A stretch of 64,000 bases of DNA, taken from Curtobacterium sp. SGAir0471. Its GTDB lineage: Bacteria; Actinomycetota; Actinomycetes; Actinomycetales; Microbacteriaceae. The stretch is taken from positions 3,162,001-3,226,000 of the forward strand of contig NZ_CP027869.1 of NCBI RefSeq assembly GCF_005490985.1, given 5' to 3'. This document shows positions 42,585 to 50,448 of the stretch, piece by piece. A program made the position numbers and the translations under genes. Positions within the stretch are counted from its first letter, which is position 1. Each line of letters starts with the position of its first letter. Below the pieces are notes generated by a model. The model searched no databases, had not been told where the DNA came from, and was given only the letters and a program-made list of their open reading frames with translations.

Positions 42585-45500
42585 TCAGGCCCGCCGCACC
42601 CGCAGCGTGACGATCTCGAACGGACGGAGCGTGAGCACGACGGGCTCCCCAGCGAGCCACGAACCCGAGCCGGAGTCCGACCCGAGCGGCCGCTCGAGCA
42701 GGTCGACTGCCTCGACCGTGTCCACGTCGAACCCGAACGACACCCCGACGTCCGAGGCCCGACCGCCCGATGCCTCGTAGAGCCGCACGACGACGTCACC
42801 CGATCGGTCCTCGGCGAGCTTCACGGCCTCGACGAGCACCTGCGGCGAGGACACCACGACCAGCGGCGCGACCTCGGCGGACCCCGGCACCGAGCGCACC
42901 GGCAGGTTGAGCCGGTACCCGGAGTCCGCCGCGTCGAGCACCGAGGCTCCCGTCCGCAGGACCGTGCGGAACACGTGGTGCCCCTGGTCGGCGTGCGGGT
43001 CCGGGAACGTCGGCGCGCGCAGCAGCGACTCCCGCACCAGGGTCGTCGTCCCCCCGTCCGCCCGGGTCGAGCGGGTGATGTCGTGTCCGTAGGTCGAGTC
43101 GTTCGCGACCGCGACGCCGAACCCGGGCTCCGCGACGTGCACCCAGCGGTGCGCGGAGGTCTCGAAGCGGGCCATGTCCCACGAGGTGTTCTGGTGCGTG
43201 GGCCGGTCGATGTGCCCGAACTGGATCTCGCTCGACGCGACGGACGCCCGGACGTCGAGCGGGAACGCGAGCTTGAGGAGCTTCTGCTTCTCGTGCCACT
43301 CGACCTCGGTCTCGACGTGCAGCTCGGGCTGCCCCGCGACGGCCGTGTACCGGGTGGTCACCGACGACGAGCCGAACGGCCGCGTCACGACGAGGGCATC
43401 GCCGTCCACGTCGACCGACGCCGCCGACAGCACGGTGCCGCTCCGCTGGTACGCGCGGTCGATGTCCCACGCCTCCCACTGGTTCGGGGTGTCCCGGAAC
43501 ACCGTGTACTGCGCCGCAGCAGCACCGGGTGCGATCGCGTCGCGTCCGGTCGCGTGGTCGACGAACGACACGAGGTTGCCCTCGGCGTCGACGGTCGCGG
43601 TCACGACACCGGTGTCGAAGACGAAGCGGTCACCGCTCCGGACGGGAGGCACGGCCTCCGCCACCGACACCGCGGAACCACCCAGGGCGGTCACCCCGCC
43701 CGCCGTCACGGGCGAGGCGTTGAAGCGCACGACGGTCCCGACCGCGGCGCTGCCGCCGGTCCCGACCGAGCCCGGGTCCCGGGGCGCGTCGAGCGCGGAT
43801 CCACCGTCGCCGGCGAAGGCGGTCGCGGACGCCCCGACCCCGGCGAGCGCCGGCGCCCCACCGCTCGCGAGCGCGGTCGTCGAGGCACCGATCAGGCCCT
43901 CGAGCACCCGGGCGACGCGGGCGTACTCGGCCTCGGCGTTCTCGTAGACCCACGCGATCGAGGACCCCGGCAGGATGTCGTGGAACTGCTGCAGGAGCAC
44001 GGTGTGCCAGACGGACTCGAGCTCGTCGTACGGGTACTCGGCGCCGAGTCGCACGGCCGCGGTGGCCGCCCAGAGCTCGGCCTCGCGGAGCAGGTGCTCG
44101 GAGCGCCGGTTGCCCTGCTTCGTGCGGATCTGCGACGTGTACGTGCCGCGGTGGAACTCGAGGTACATCTCCCCCGACCAGACCGCGGGTTCCGGCAGGA
44201 CGCGCTCGAGCTCCTCGAAGACGTCGGCCGGGGTGCCGAGGTTGACCCGGGGCGAGCCGTCGAGGTCGTGCTGGCGTCGAGCGGCTGCGACCATCTCGCG
44301 GGTGGGTCCGCCACCGCCGTCACCGAAGCCGTACAGGAGCATCGAGGTGTTCGCGACGCCGCGCTCCTTGTTGCCCCGCTCGCCGCGGTGCAGGTCGGCC
44401 GCCGAGACGTCCGAGTTGTACGTGTCGGCCGGGGGCAGGTGCGTCAGGACGCGGGAGCCGTCGATGCCCTCCCAGTGGAAGGACGTGTGCGGGATGACGT
44501 TCGTCTCGTTCCACGAGGGCTTCTGCGTGACGAACCACTTCGACCCGGCGGCGCGGACGATCTGCGGCAGGGCCCCGGTGTACCCGAACGAGTCGGGCAG
44601 CCAGGCCTCGGGGGTGTCGACGCCGAACTCCTCGAGGAAGAGCCGCTTGCCGGCGACGAACTGCCGGGCGAGCGCCTCACCCCCGGGCAGGTTCGTGTCG
44701 GACTCGACCCACATGCCGCCCACCGGGATCCACCGGCCCTCGGCGACGCGCTGCTTGATCCGGGCCCAGATCGACGGGTAGCCGTCCCGGATCCACGCGT
44801 ACTGCTGTGCCGACGAGCACGCGAACGTGAAGTCGGGGTCCTGGTCCATCAGGTCGAGCACGTTCGAGAAGGTGCGGGCGCACTTGCGGATCGTCTCGCG
44901 GACCGGCCAGAGCCAGGCGGAGTCGATGTGGGCGTGGCCGACCGCGACGGCGCGGTGCGCGGCCGCGCTGGCGGGGACGGCGAGCGCCGGGGCGAGCACG
45001 GCCCGGGCATCGGCGGCGGTGCCGGCGACGTCGTCCGGGTCGAGGGCGTCGGCGGCCCGCTCGAGCACGCGGAGCAGGTCGGCGCCGCGCGTGCCGTCGG
45101 TGGGCAGCTCGGCCATGAGCCCGCGGAGCACCCAGACGTCCTGCTGTAGCTCCCACACGGTGTCGTCCCGCTCGACGAGCTCAAGCGCACGCAGGCGATA
45201 GATCGGTTCCGTCCCGGCGGTCGTCTTCGACCCGAGCGGGGTCGCGCCCTGGAAGTCGTCGCCGCCGATGTCCGGGTTGGACGCGGCCTCGACGTACAGC
45301 TCGAACGAGCCGCCGGGGCCGACCTCGACGGGCACGGTGTCGTTCCGCGGCTCGATGCCCTTGATCGTGGAGCCGTCGGTGCGCCATGCGAGTCCCTCGG
45401 CCTGGAACCCGGGCTGCCGCTTCGAGAAGCCGAGGTCGACGCGGAGCTCGACGGTGGTGCCCGGGTCGACGCCGAAGTCCTCCGGCACGGTGCCGCGCAC

Positions 45501-45719
45501 GCGGAACCAGGTGGTCCCCCAGGGCCGACCACCCCACGCGTCGCCGACGGTGAACGGCGTGTACTCGGCGGCGACGGCCTCGGCGAACGGCACCGGTTCG
45601 TCCGGCACCTGCCAGGCGTCGACGGTGACCGGGGCCGAGCGACGGTGCACGGCGGGGTCGATGCGGTCCCGGACGAGACGGGCGATCCGGGCTTCGACGA
45701 GGGGTTCGTCGTGGTGCAT
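42585..45719 (-). CDS. Alpha-mannosidase (GH38)
   Basis: The enzyme hydrolyses alpha-mannosides. The 1044-residue protein has an N-terminal beta domain, then the GH38 catalytic core with zinc-binding GHAHIDSAWLWPVRETIRKC (about residues 257-276) and the nucleophile Asp in AWLPDSFGYTGALPQIV. A long C-terminal beta-rich region follows (WEAWDIDRAYQR, FGHIDRPTHQNTSWDMARFE). No signal peptide is seen, so it is cytoplasmic and probably cleaves imported oligosaccharides. It is the last gene of the SBP-permease-permease operon. Confidence 0.95.
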   Translation of the reverse strand: MHHDEPLVEARIARLVRDRIDPAVHRRSAPVTVDAWQVPDEPVPFAEAVAAEYTPFTVGDAWGGRPWGTTWFRVRGTVPEDFGVDPGTTVELRVDLGFSKRQPGFQAEGLAWRTDGSTIKGIEPRNDTVPVEVGPGGSFELYVEAASNPDIGGDDFQGATPLGSKTTAGTEPIYRLRALELVERDDTVWELQQDVWVLRGLMAELPTDGTRGADLLRVLERAADALDPDDVAGTAADARAVLAPALAVPASAAAHRAVAVGHAHIDSAWLWPVRETIRKCARTFSNVLDLMDQDPDFTFACSSAQQYAWIRDGYPSIWARIKQRVAEGRWIPVGGMWVESDTNLPGGEALARQFVAGKRLFLEEFGVDTPEAWLPDSFGYTGALPQIVRAAGSKWFVTQKPSWNETNVIPHTSFHWEGIDGSRVLTHLPPADTYNSDVSAADLHRGERGNKERGVANTSMLLYGFGDGGGGPTREMVAAARRQHDLDGSPRVNLGTPADVFEELERVLPEPAVWSGEMYLEFHRGTYTSQIRTKQGNRRSEHLLREAELWAATAAVRLGAEYPYDELESVWHTVLLQQFHDILPGSSIAWVYENAEAEYARVARVLEGLIGASTTALASGGAPALAGVGASATAFAGDGGSALDAPRDPGSVGTGGSAAVGTVVRFNASPVTAGGVTALGGSAVSVAEAVPPVRSGDRFVFDTGVVTATVDAEGNLVSFVDHATGRDAIAPGAAAAQYTVFRDTPNQWEAWDIDRAYQRSGTVLSAASVDVDGDALVVTRPFGSSSVTTRYTAVAGQPELHVETEVEWHEKQKLLKLAFPLDVRASVASSEIQFGHIDRPTHQNTSWDMARFETSAHRWVHVAEPGFGVAVANDSTYGHDITRSTRADGGTTTLVRESLLRAPTFPDPHADQGHHVFRTVLRTGASVLDAADSGYRLNLPVRSVPGSAEVAPLVVVSSPQVLVEAVKLAEDRSGDVVVRLYEASGGRASDVGVSFGFDVDTVEAVDLLERPLGSDSGSGSWLAGEPVVLTLRPFEIVTLRVRRA

Positions 45720-45798
45720 GGAGTGGTTCCTTTCCAGCAGGGACGGTCGGTCAGCGCGACGGCCGTCGGCAGGGACGGTCCGTCAGCGGGACGGTGGG

Positions 45799-46698
45799 TC
45801 AGCCCTTGATGCCGCCGGCGAGGGCGTTGCCCCCACCGAGGCCGCGGGACACGAGCACGTACAGGGCGATGACCGGCACGGAGTACACGATCGAGAACGC
45901 GGCGAGCTGCCCGTAGGCGACGGCCCCGTTCTGCCCGAAGAAGTTGAAGATGCTCACCGCGGCGGGCACCTTGTCGGGCGAGAGCAGCAGGACGAAGGGG
46001 ACGAAGAAGTTCCCCCACGCCTGGATGAACACGAAGATGAAGACGACGGCGATCCCCGGGCGCATGAGCGGCACGACGATGCGCGTCAGCGTGGTGAACA
46101 TCGAGGCGCCGTCGGTCCAGGCCGCCTCCTCGAGCGAGATCGGCACCGAGTCCATGAAGTTCTTCGCCATCCAGATCGCCATCGGCAGCGACGTGGCGGC
46201 GAGGAAGAAGATGCAGCCCCACACGTTGTCGATGAGGTTCAGCGACACGAACAGCGCGTAGACCGGCACCATCATCGCGGTGATGGGCAGGCCGGTGCCG
46301 AACAGGATGCTGTACAGGAACGGCTTGTTCACGCGCATCTTGTACCGGGACAGCGGGTAGGCGGCGAGCAGTGCGAACACCACGGTGACGATCGCGGTGC
46401 CGCCGGAGAGCAGCAGGCTGTTCGCGAGCGGGATGAACGACAGCTCCGGGGTGAGCACCTGCGTGAAGTTGTCGAGCGTGAACTGCGTCGGGATCTTCAC
46501 GGACAGCGACGCCTGCGTGTCCACCGAGGCGAGCACGAGCCAGAGCAGCGGCACCGCGAAGCACACGGCGATGACGAGCAGCACGACGTTCGACACCCAG
46601 CGCATGGTGCGGCCGCGCGGCGAGGTCATGTGCAGCGCACCCGGGGCGGTCACGGAGCGGGTCGCGTTCGACACGGGACGGTCAGCGGTGAGGGCCAT
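45799..46698 (-). CDS. Carbohydrate ABC transporter permease (MalG-like)
   Basis: The 299-residue protein has six spans, beginning VSNVVLLVIAVCFAVPLLWL near residue 35. The coupling motif EEAAWTDGASMFTTLTRIVVP is near residue 200. It is the G-type subunit of a CUT1 sugar importer. ATG lies 2 bp after the other permease stop. The gap to GH38 (45720-45798) has imperfect direct repeats around AGGGACGGTC and no gene. Confidence 0.93.
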   Translation of the reverse strand: MALTADRPVSNATRSVTAPGALHMTSPRGRTMRWVSNVVLLVIAVCFAVPLLWLVLASVDTQASLSVKIPTQFTLDNFTQVLTPELSFIPLANSLLLSGGTAIVTVVFALLAAYPLSRYKMRVNKPFLYSILFGTGLPITAMMVPVYALFVSLNLIDNVWGCIFFLAATSLPMAIWMAKNFMDSVPISLEEAAWTDGASMFTTLTRIVVPLMRPGIAVVFIFVFIQAWGNFFVPFVLLLSPDKVPAAVSIFNFFGQNGAVAYGQLAAFSIVYSVPVIALYVLVSRGLGGGNALAGGIKG

Positions 46699-46700
46699 GG

Positions 46701-47651
46701 TCAGTCCACCTCCGGCTTGAGCGCCCGGATGTAGATGATCGAGAACACCGCGCCGACGACCAGCAGGATCGTCGCGATCGCGGTCCCGAAGCCGAGCTGC
46801 GAGAACTTGAACGCCTCCTGGTACGCCAGGATCGGCAGGGTCGACGAGTTGGTGCCGGGGCCGCCGCCCGTCATCACGAAGATGAGGGTGAAGACCGACA
46901 GCGTCTGCAGCGTCGTGAGCATGAGGTTCGTCGAGATCGACCGTCGGATGACCGGCAGCGTGATGTAGATCAGCCGCTGCCACCCGGTGGCGCCGTCGAC
47001 CTCGGCGGACTCGGTGATCTCCTCGGGCACCTCGGACACGGCGGCCGAGTACACGAGCATCGAGAACGCGGTGCCGCGCCAGATGTTCGCCAGGATCACC
47101 GCGAGCATCGGGTACGTGTAGAGCCAGTTCGCCCCGGTGATGCCGATGGACGCCAGGAACGTGTTGAGGGTGCCGGTGTCGTTGAAGAACGCGTAGGCGG
47201 CGAACGAGGCGACGATCTCCGGCAGGACCCAGGCCGCGACGACGAAGGTGCCGACGACGGCGCGGACGACCTTGTTGGCGCTGCGCATGAGGAACGCGAG
47301 CCCGAGACCGAGCACGTTCTGCCCGACGACGGCGGAGGCCAGCAGGAACACGATCGTGAGCACCACGGACTTCGGGAAGTCCGGGTCCTGGAAGAGCTCG
47401 ACGTAGTTCGCGAAGCCGACGAACTGCTGGTTCGCCGCGCTCGCACCGGTCAGTGCCGAGTTGGTGAACGACCCGTAGAACGACGAGATGACGGGGCCGA
47501 GCAGGAAGACGACGAGGAGGACCACCGCGGGCAGGAGCGGGACGACACGCGTCGCGTTCCGCAGCGGTCGCCGCTTGCGCGGCACGGGAGGATCGGTGCG
47601 CTTCGGCGCACCGGGCGCCGACAGCGTCGGCGCGAGGGGGGTGCTGGACAC
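46701..47651 (-). CDS. Carbohydrate ABC transporter permease (MalF-like)
   Basis: The 316-residue protein has a basic N-terminal tail and six spans. The first is at about residues 34-56 (VVPLLPAVVLLVVFLLGPVI), and the coupling motif ESAEVDGATGWQRLIYITLP is near residue 215. It is the F-type partner of the 45799-46698 permease. The GTG at 47651 has GGAAGG 10-15 nt upstream. The lipoprotein gene lies 109 bp upstream with an intervening hairpin. Confidence 0.92.
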   Translation of the reverse strand: MSSTPLAPTLSAPGAPKRTDPPVPRKRRPLRNATRVVPLLPAVVLLVVFLLGPVISSFYGSFTNSALTGASAANQQFVGFANYVELFQDPDFPKSVVLTIVFLLASAVVGQNVLGLGLAFLMRSANKVVRAVVGTFVVAAWVLPEIVASFAAYAFFNDTGTLNTFLASIGITGANWLYTYPMLAVILANIWRGTAFSMLVYSAAVSEVPEEITESAEVDGATGWQRLIYITLPVIRRSISTNLMLTTLQTLSVFTLIFVMTGGGPGTNSSTLPILAYQEAFKFSQLGFGTAIATILLVVGAVFSIIYIRALKPEVD

Positions 47652-47703
47652 GGGTGGTTGCCTTCCGGGTGCGGAGAGGGTTCCGAAGGTGGGATGGGAC
47701 GGA

Positions 47704-47740
47704 CTGGAGGCGCGGTGCACGACGTGAGCCGCGCCTCCAG
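47704..47740 (-). terminator. Intercistronic hairpin in the sugar importer operon
   Basis: CTGGAGGCGCGG (47704-47715) pairs perfectly with CCGCGCCTCCAG (47729-47740). Both arms are copies of the recurrent motif. Placed between binding-protein and permease genes, it would keep the receptor message in excess. Confidence 0.75.
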
Positions 47741-47760
47741 ACCGTCAGGTGGTCGCGCCG

Positions 47761-49122
47761 CTACCCGGCGTCGACGGTGTTGTCCTTGCCGACGACCTGT
47801 TCGACGGACTGGTCGTAGACCTTCGCGGCCTCGGCGGGTGTCTGCTGCCCGGTCATGACCGACTCCATCGCGACCTGGATGGCGTTCGAGACCTGCGAGT
47901 AGTCACTCGTGGCGGGGCGGAAGTTGGTGTGCTGCACCAGGCCGGAGAAGAACTCGAACGTCGGGTTGGCACCGGTGTACGCCGGGTCCTCGGCGACGTC
48001 CTTGCGGACCGCGATCTGGCTGTTCTCGGTGTCGTACTTCAGCGAGCCGTCCTTGCTCAGGAACGTCGTGATGAAGTCGAACGCGGCCTGCGGGTTCTTC
48101 GACTTGGAGCCGACCGCGAGCGTCCACCCGCCGGACATCGAGTTGTAGCCCGGTGCCTGACCGTTCTGGGTCGGGAAGGCCGCCTGGCCCATGACGTCGT
48201 TCCACTCCTTCCACGGAGCGGTGCCGGACTCGAGCCACGTGCCGGACTGCCACGAGCCGTCGAGGTCGATGGCGAGCTTGCCCTCGGGGAGCCACGTCTG
48301 CGCGATCGTCGTGCCGACGTTGGTGTCGAGCGCCTGCTGCGGGGTCGGGCCGAGGCCGCCCTGGTAGACCTCCTTGATGAACTTCAGGGAGTCCTCGAAC
48401 TGCTTCGAGCCGACGACCCACTTCTTGTCCTTGTAGAGCGTGTTGCCGTCGCCGTCCGCGCCGTACAGGAGCATCTCGAAGCCCTGCATGGTCGAGGCCT
48501 CGCCCTGTGCCTTGCCGGAGTAGATGTTGAACGGGATGACGTTCGGGTCCTTCTCCTTGAGCGTCTTGGCCGCGGCGAGCACGTCGTCCCAGGTCTTCGG
48601 CTTCCACGGGACCGGGAGACCGGCCTTCTCGAAGAGGTCCTTGTTGTACCAGAGGGCGCGCGTGTCGGTGCCCATCGAGACGCCGTAGATCTTGCCGTCG
48701 TCGCCCTGGCCGGCCTGCTTCGCGTTGTCGTAGAACTGGTCCCACTCGTCCCACTTGTCGACGTACTGGTCGAGGGGGAGCAGGTAGCCGGCCTCCGCGT
48801 CGGACTTGATGAGGAAGGTGTCCTCGTACATGACGTCCGGGGCCGTCGCGGGCGCCTTGTTCATGAGCGCGAGCTTCGTGTAGTAGTCGTTGCCCTGCGC
48901 CTGGATCGGGACGAGGGTGACGGTCTTGCCCGGGTTCGCCTTCTCGTACTCGGTCTTCACTTCCTTCATCTGGGCGTCGAGCTGCTGGAAGGCGCCGAAC
49001 TTCTGGTACGCGATCTTGATCGTGTCGCTCGAGGCAGAGGACGAGCTGGAACAACCCGCCAGCCCGACCGCGGCGACTGCCACGGCTGCGAGACCGGCGA
49101 TGATTCGGGTGCGGCGTTTCAT
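47761..49122 (-). CDS. Sugar ABC transporter substrate-binding lipoprotein
   Basis: The 453-residue protein has a lipoprotein signal ending GLAGC (Cys near residue 24) and a Ser-rich linker. A CUT1 binding fold follows with MNKAPATAPDVMYEDTFLIK, YGVSMGTDTRALWYNKDLFE near residue 145 and GTTIAQTWLPEGKLAIDLDG. It delivers an oligosaccharide, plausibly mannose-containing given the operon's GH38. The ATG at 49122 has AAAGGAG 6 nt upstream. Confidence 0.94.
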   Translation of the reverse strand: MKRRTRIIAGLAAVAVAAVGLAGCSSSSSASSDTIKIAYQKFGAFQQLDAQMKEVKTEYEKANPGKTVTLVPIQAQGNDYYTKLALMNKAPATAPDVMYEDTFLIKSDAEAGYLLPLDQYVDKWDEWDQFYDNAKQAGQGDDGKIYGVSMGTDTRALWYNKDLFEKAGLPVPWKPKTWDDVLAAAKTLKEKDPNVIPFNIYSGKAQGEASTMQGFEMLLYGADGDGNTLYKDKKWVVGSKQFEDSLKFIKEVYQGGLGPTPQQALDTNVGTTIAQTWLPEGKLAIDLDGSWQSGTWLESGTAPWKEWNDVMGQAAFPTQNGQAPGYNSMSGGWTLAVGSKSKNPQAAFDFITTFLSKDGSLKYDTENSQIAVRKDVAEDPAYTGANPTFEFFSGLVQHTNFRPATSDYSQVSNAIQVAMESVMTGQQTPAEAAKVYDQSVEQVVGKDNTVDAG

Positions 49123-49175
49123 CGGTGCTCCTTTGCACGGGATGTCCGCGGGCTCCGTCACCCGCGCGCAGGATT

Positions 49176-49204
49176 AGTACAACGGATGGACTTATTCGTG
49201 TCAA
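49176..49204 (-). promoter_or_regulatory. Promoter of the mannoside importer operon
   Basis: TTGACA (49204-49199) and TGTACT (49181-49176) are separated by 17 bp on the minus strand, giving a leader of about 50 nt. No clear operator palindrome is visible around it. Confidence 0.65.
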
Positions 49205-49271
49205 GCACTTTTCGTCACGGCTCGGCAATGGTCCCGCTGCGGGGTGCGCGGGCTCGGTGCTGGCGCGCGCG

Positions 49272-49381
49272 CCGGGTCGGAACGGGCGTAGGGGGTCGGA
49301 ACGGGCGTACCTGGTCTGGCGGAACGACCCGGTACGCCCGGAAGCGCCAGGCATCGCGGGCGTGATGGGAAGGAACGGGCG
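49272..49381 (-). repeat. Interspersed hairpin repeat, copy C
   Basis: Read on the minus strand it begins CCCGTTCCTTCCCA and passes GCGATGCCTGG. It folds CGGGCGTACC with GGTACGCCCG (arms 49331-49340 and 49302-49311), a perfect 10-bp stem with GGTC/GACC inside. It lies between the phzF-like gene and the importer promoter. Confidence 0.85.
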
Positions 49382-49419
49382 CTCAGACATCACGGGCGCG
49401 GGCGGGCGGTGCCGCAGGG

Positions 49420-50262
49420 TCAGGCGATGGGGGTGGCGCCGCCCGTGACCGTGATGCCGCCGGACGCGGGCACGTCGACGAGCAGCACGCTCGGACGCCC
49501 GACGTGTCGACCCTGCCGGATCACGACGCGGCTCCCGGGCGACACCGCACCGACCGCACGCAGGTACGCGCCGGTCGACGCCGCTGCCGAGCCCGTCGCC
49601 GGGTCCTCGGTGATGCGCCCGGCGGGGAACAGGTTGCGCGCCTCGAACGCGAGCGGCCCGGTGCGGTGCAGGACCGTGACGGTGCCCTCCCACCCGTACT
49701 CCCGCTTCAGTGCGGCGAGCGCGGCGGGGTCGAACCGGAACTGGTGGAACAGCTCGGGGTCGGCGAGCACGACCACGGGGTGCCAGTTGCCCGCGAAGGA
49801 CTCGAGCACGGGGAAGCCCTCCGCGATGTCGTCGTCGAGGAGCCCGAGCAGGGCGGCGAGCCGCTCCCACCGCACGGGGTCGATCGGACGGGTGGCGGGC
49901 TCGACGCTCGTCATCGCGACCTGCACGCTCCCGTCGGGTGCGGTCGTGGCGTCGACGGCGATGTCCCCGGCGGCCGTGGCGAAGACCCGGGCACCCGTGC
50001 CCTCACGCTCGGCGAGCACGACGGCGGTGGCGACGGTGGCGTGGCCGCAGAACGGGACCTCGGCGGCCGGCGAGAAGTAGCGCACCCTGGCACCGTCCGG
50101 GGTCCGGCCGACGACGAAGGCGGTCTCGGGGTACGCCACCTGCTGCGCGATCGTGAGCATGTCCTCGTCGCTCATCCCCTCGGCGTCGAGCACGATCCCC
50201 GCGGGGTTGCCGCCCCCGGGCTCGGCGGCGAAGGCGGTGTAGCGGAGGACCTCGGAACGCAC
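49420..50262 (-). CDS. PhzF-family isomerase-like protein
   Basis: The 280-residue two-lobed protein has TAFAAEPGGGNPAGIVLD near residue 9, the catalytic-type Glu in QVAYPETAFVVG, VPFCGHATVATAVVL near residue 70 and DPATGSAAASTGAYL. These are the PhzF/diaminopimelate-epimerase-like blocks. No phenazine genes are nearby, so the role is unassigned. The GTG follows a TAGCGT box by 6 nt. Confidence 0.9.
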   Translation of the reverse strand: MRSEVLRYTAFAAEPGGGNPAGIVLDAEGMSDEDMLTIAQQVAYPETAFVVGRTPDGARVRYFSPAAEVPFCGHATVATAVVLAEREGTGARVFATAAGDIAVDATTAPDGSVQVAMTSVEPATRPIDPVRWERLAALLGLLDDDIAEGFPVLESFAGNWHPVVVLADPELFHQFRFDPAALAALKREYGWEGTVTVLHRTGPLAFEARNLFPAGRITEDPATGSAAASTGAYLRAVGAVSPGSRVVIRQGRHVGRPSVLLVDVPASGGITVTGGATPIA

Positions 50263-50397
50263 CCCCCGACGCTACCGCGCGACGCCGACGCACCCGTGAC
50301 GCGAGGCCCACGCGACGCCGGCGCCCGCGGGGTACCGCCAGGCGATGCCGACACCGGGGCGCGATGCCACGCGTTGCAGACACCTCGCGCGACGCGG

Positions 50398-50430
50398 ACG
50401 CCCCGCCGTCCGGTGGACGACGGGGCGTCG
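50398..50430 (-). terminator. Terminator of the LTD-protein gene
   Basis: GACGCCCCGCCGTC pairs with GACGACGGGGCGTC over 14 bp with one G-U wobble, loop 5 nt. It starts 19 bp beyond the stop on the minus strand. Confidence 0.82.
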
Positions 50431-50448
50431 GCGCAGAGAACCCGCGGG

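Noticed and set aside
41721-45149. Very long plus-strand open frame opposite the GH38 gene
   Set aside because: High G+C removes stop codons from the opposite strand. The minus-strand frame has complete GH38 motifs and normal codon bias, and the plus frame is Arg/Pro/Gly-rich with no domain.
49420-50262. PhzF gene as evidence for phenazine synthesis
   Set aside because: No other phz gene is present, and PhzF-like proteins are common without phenazines.
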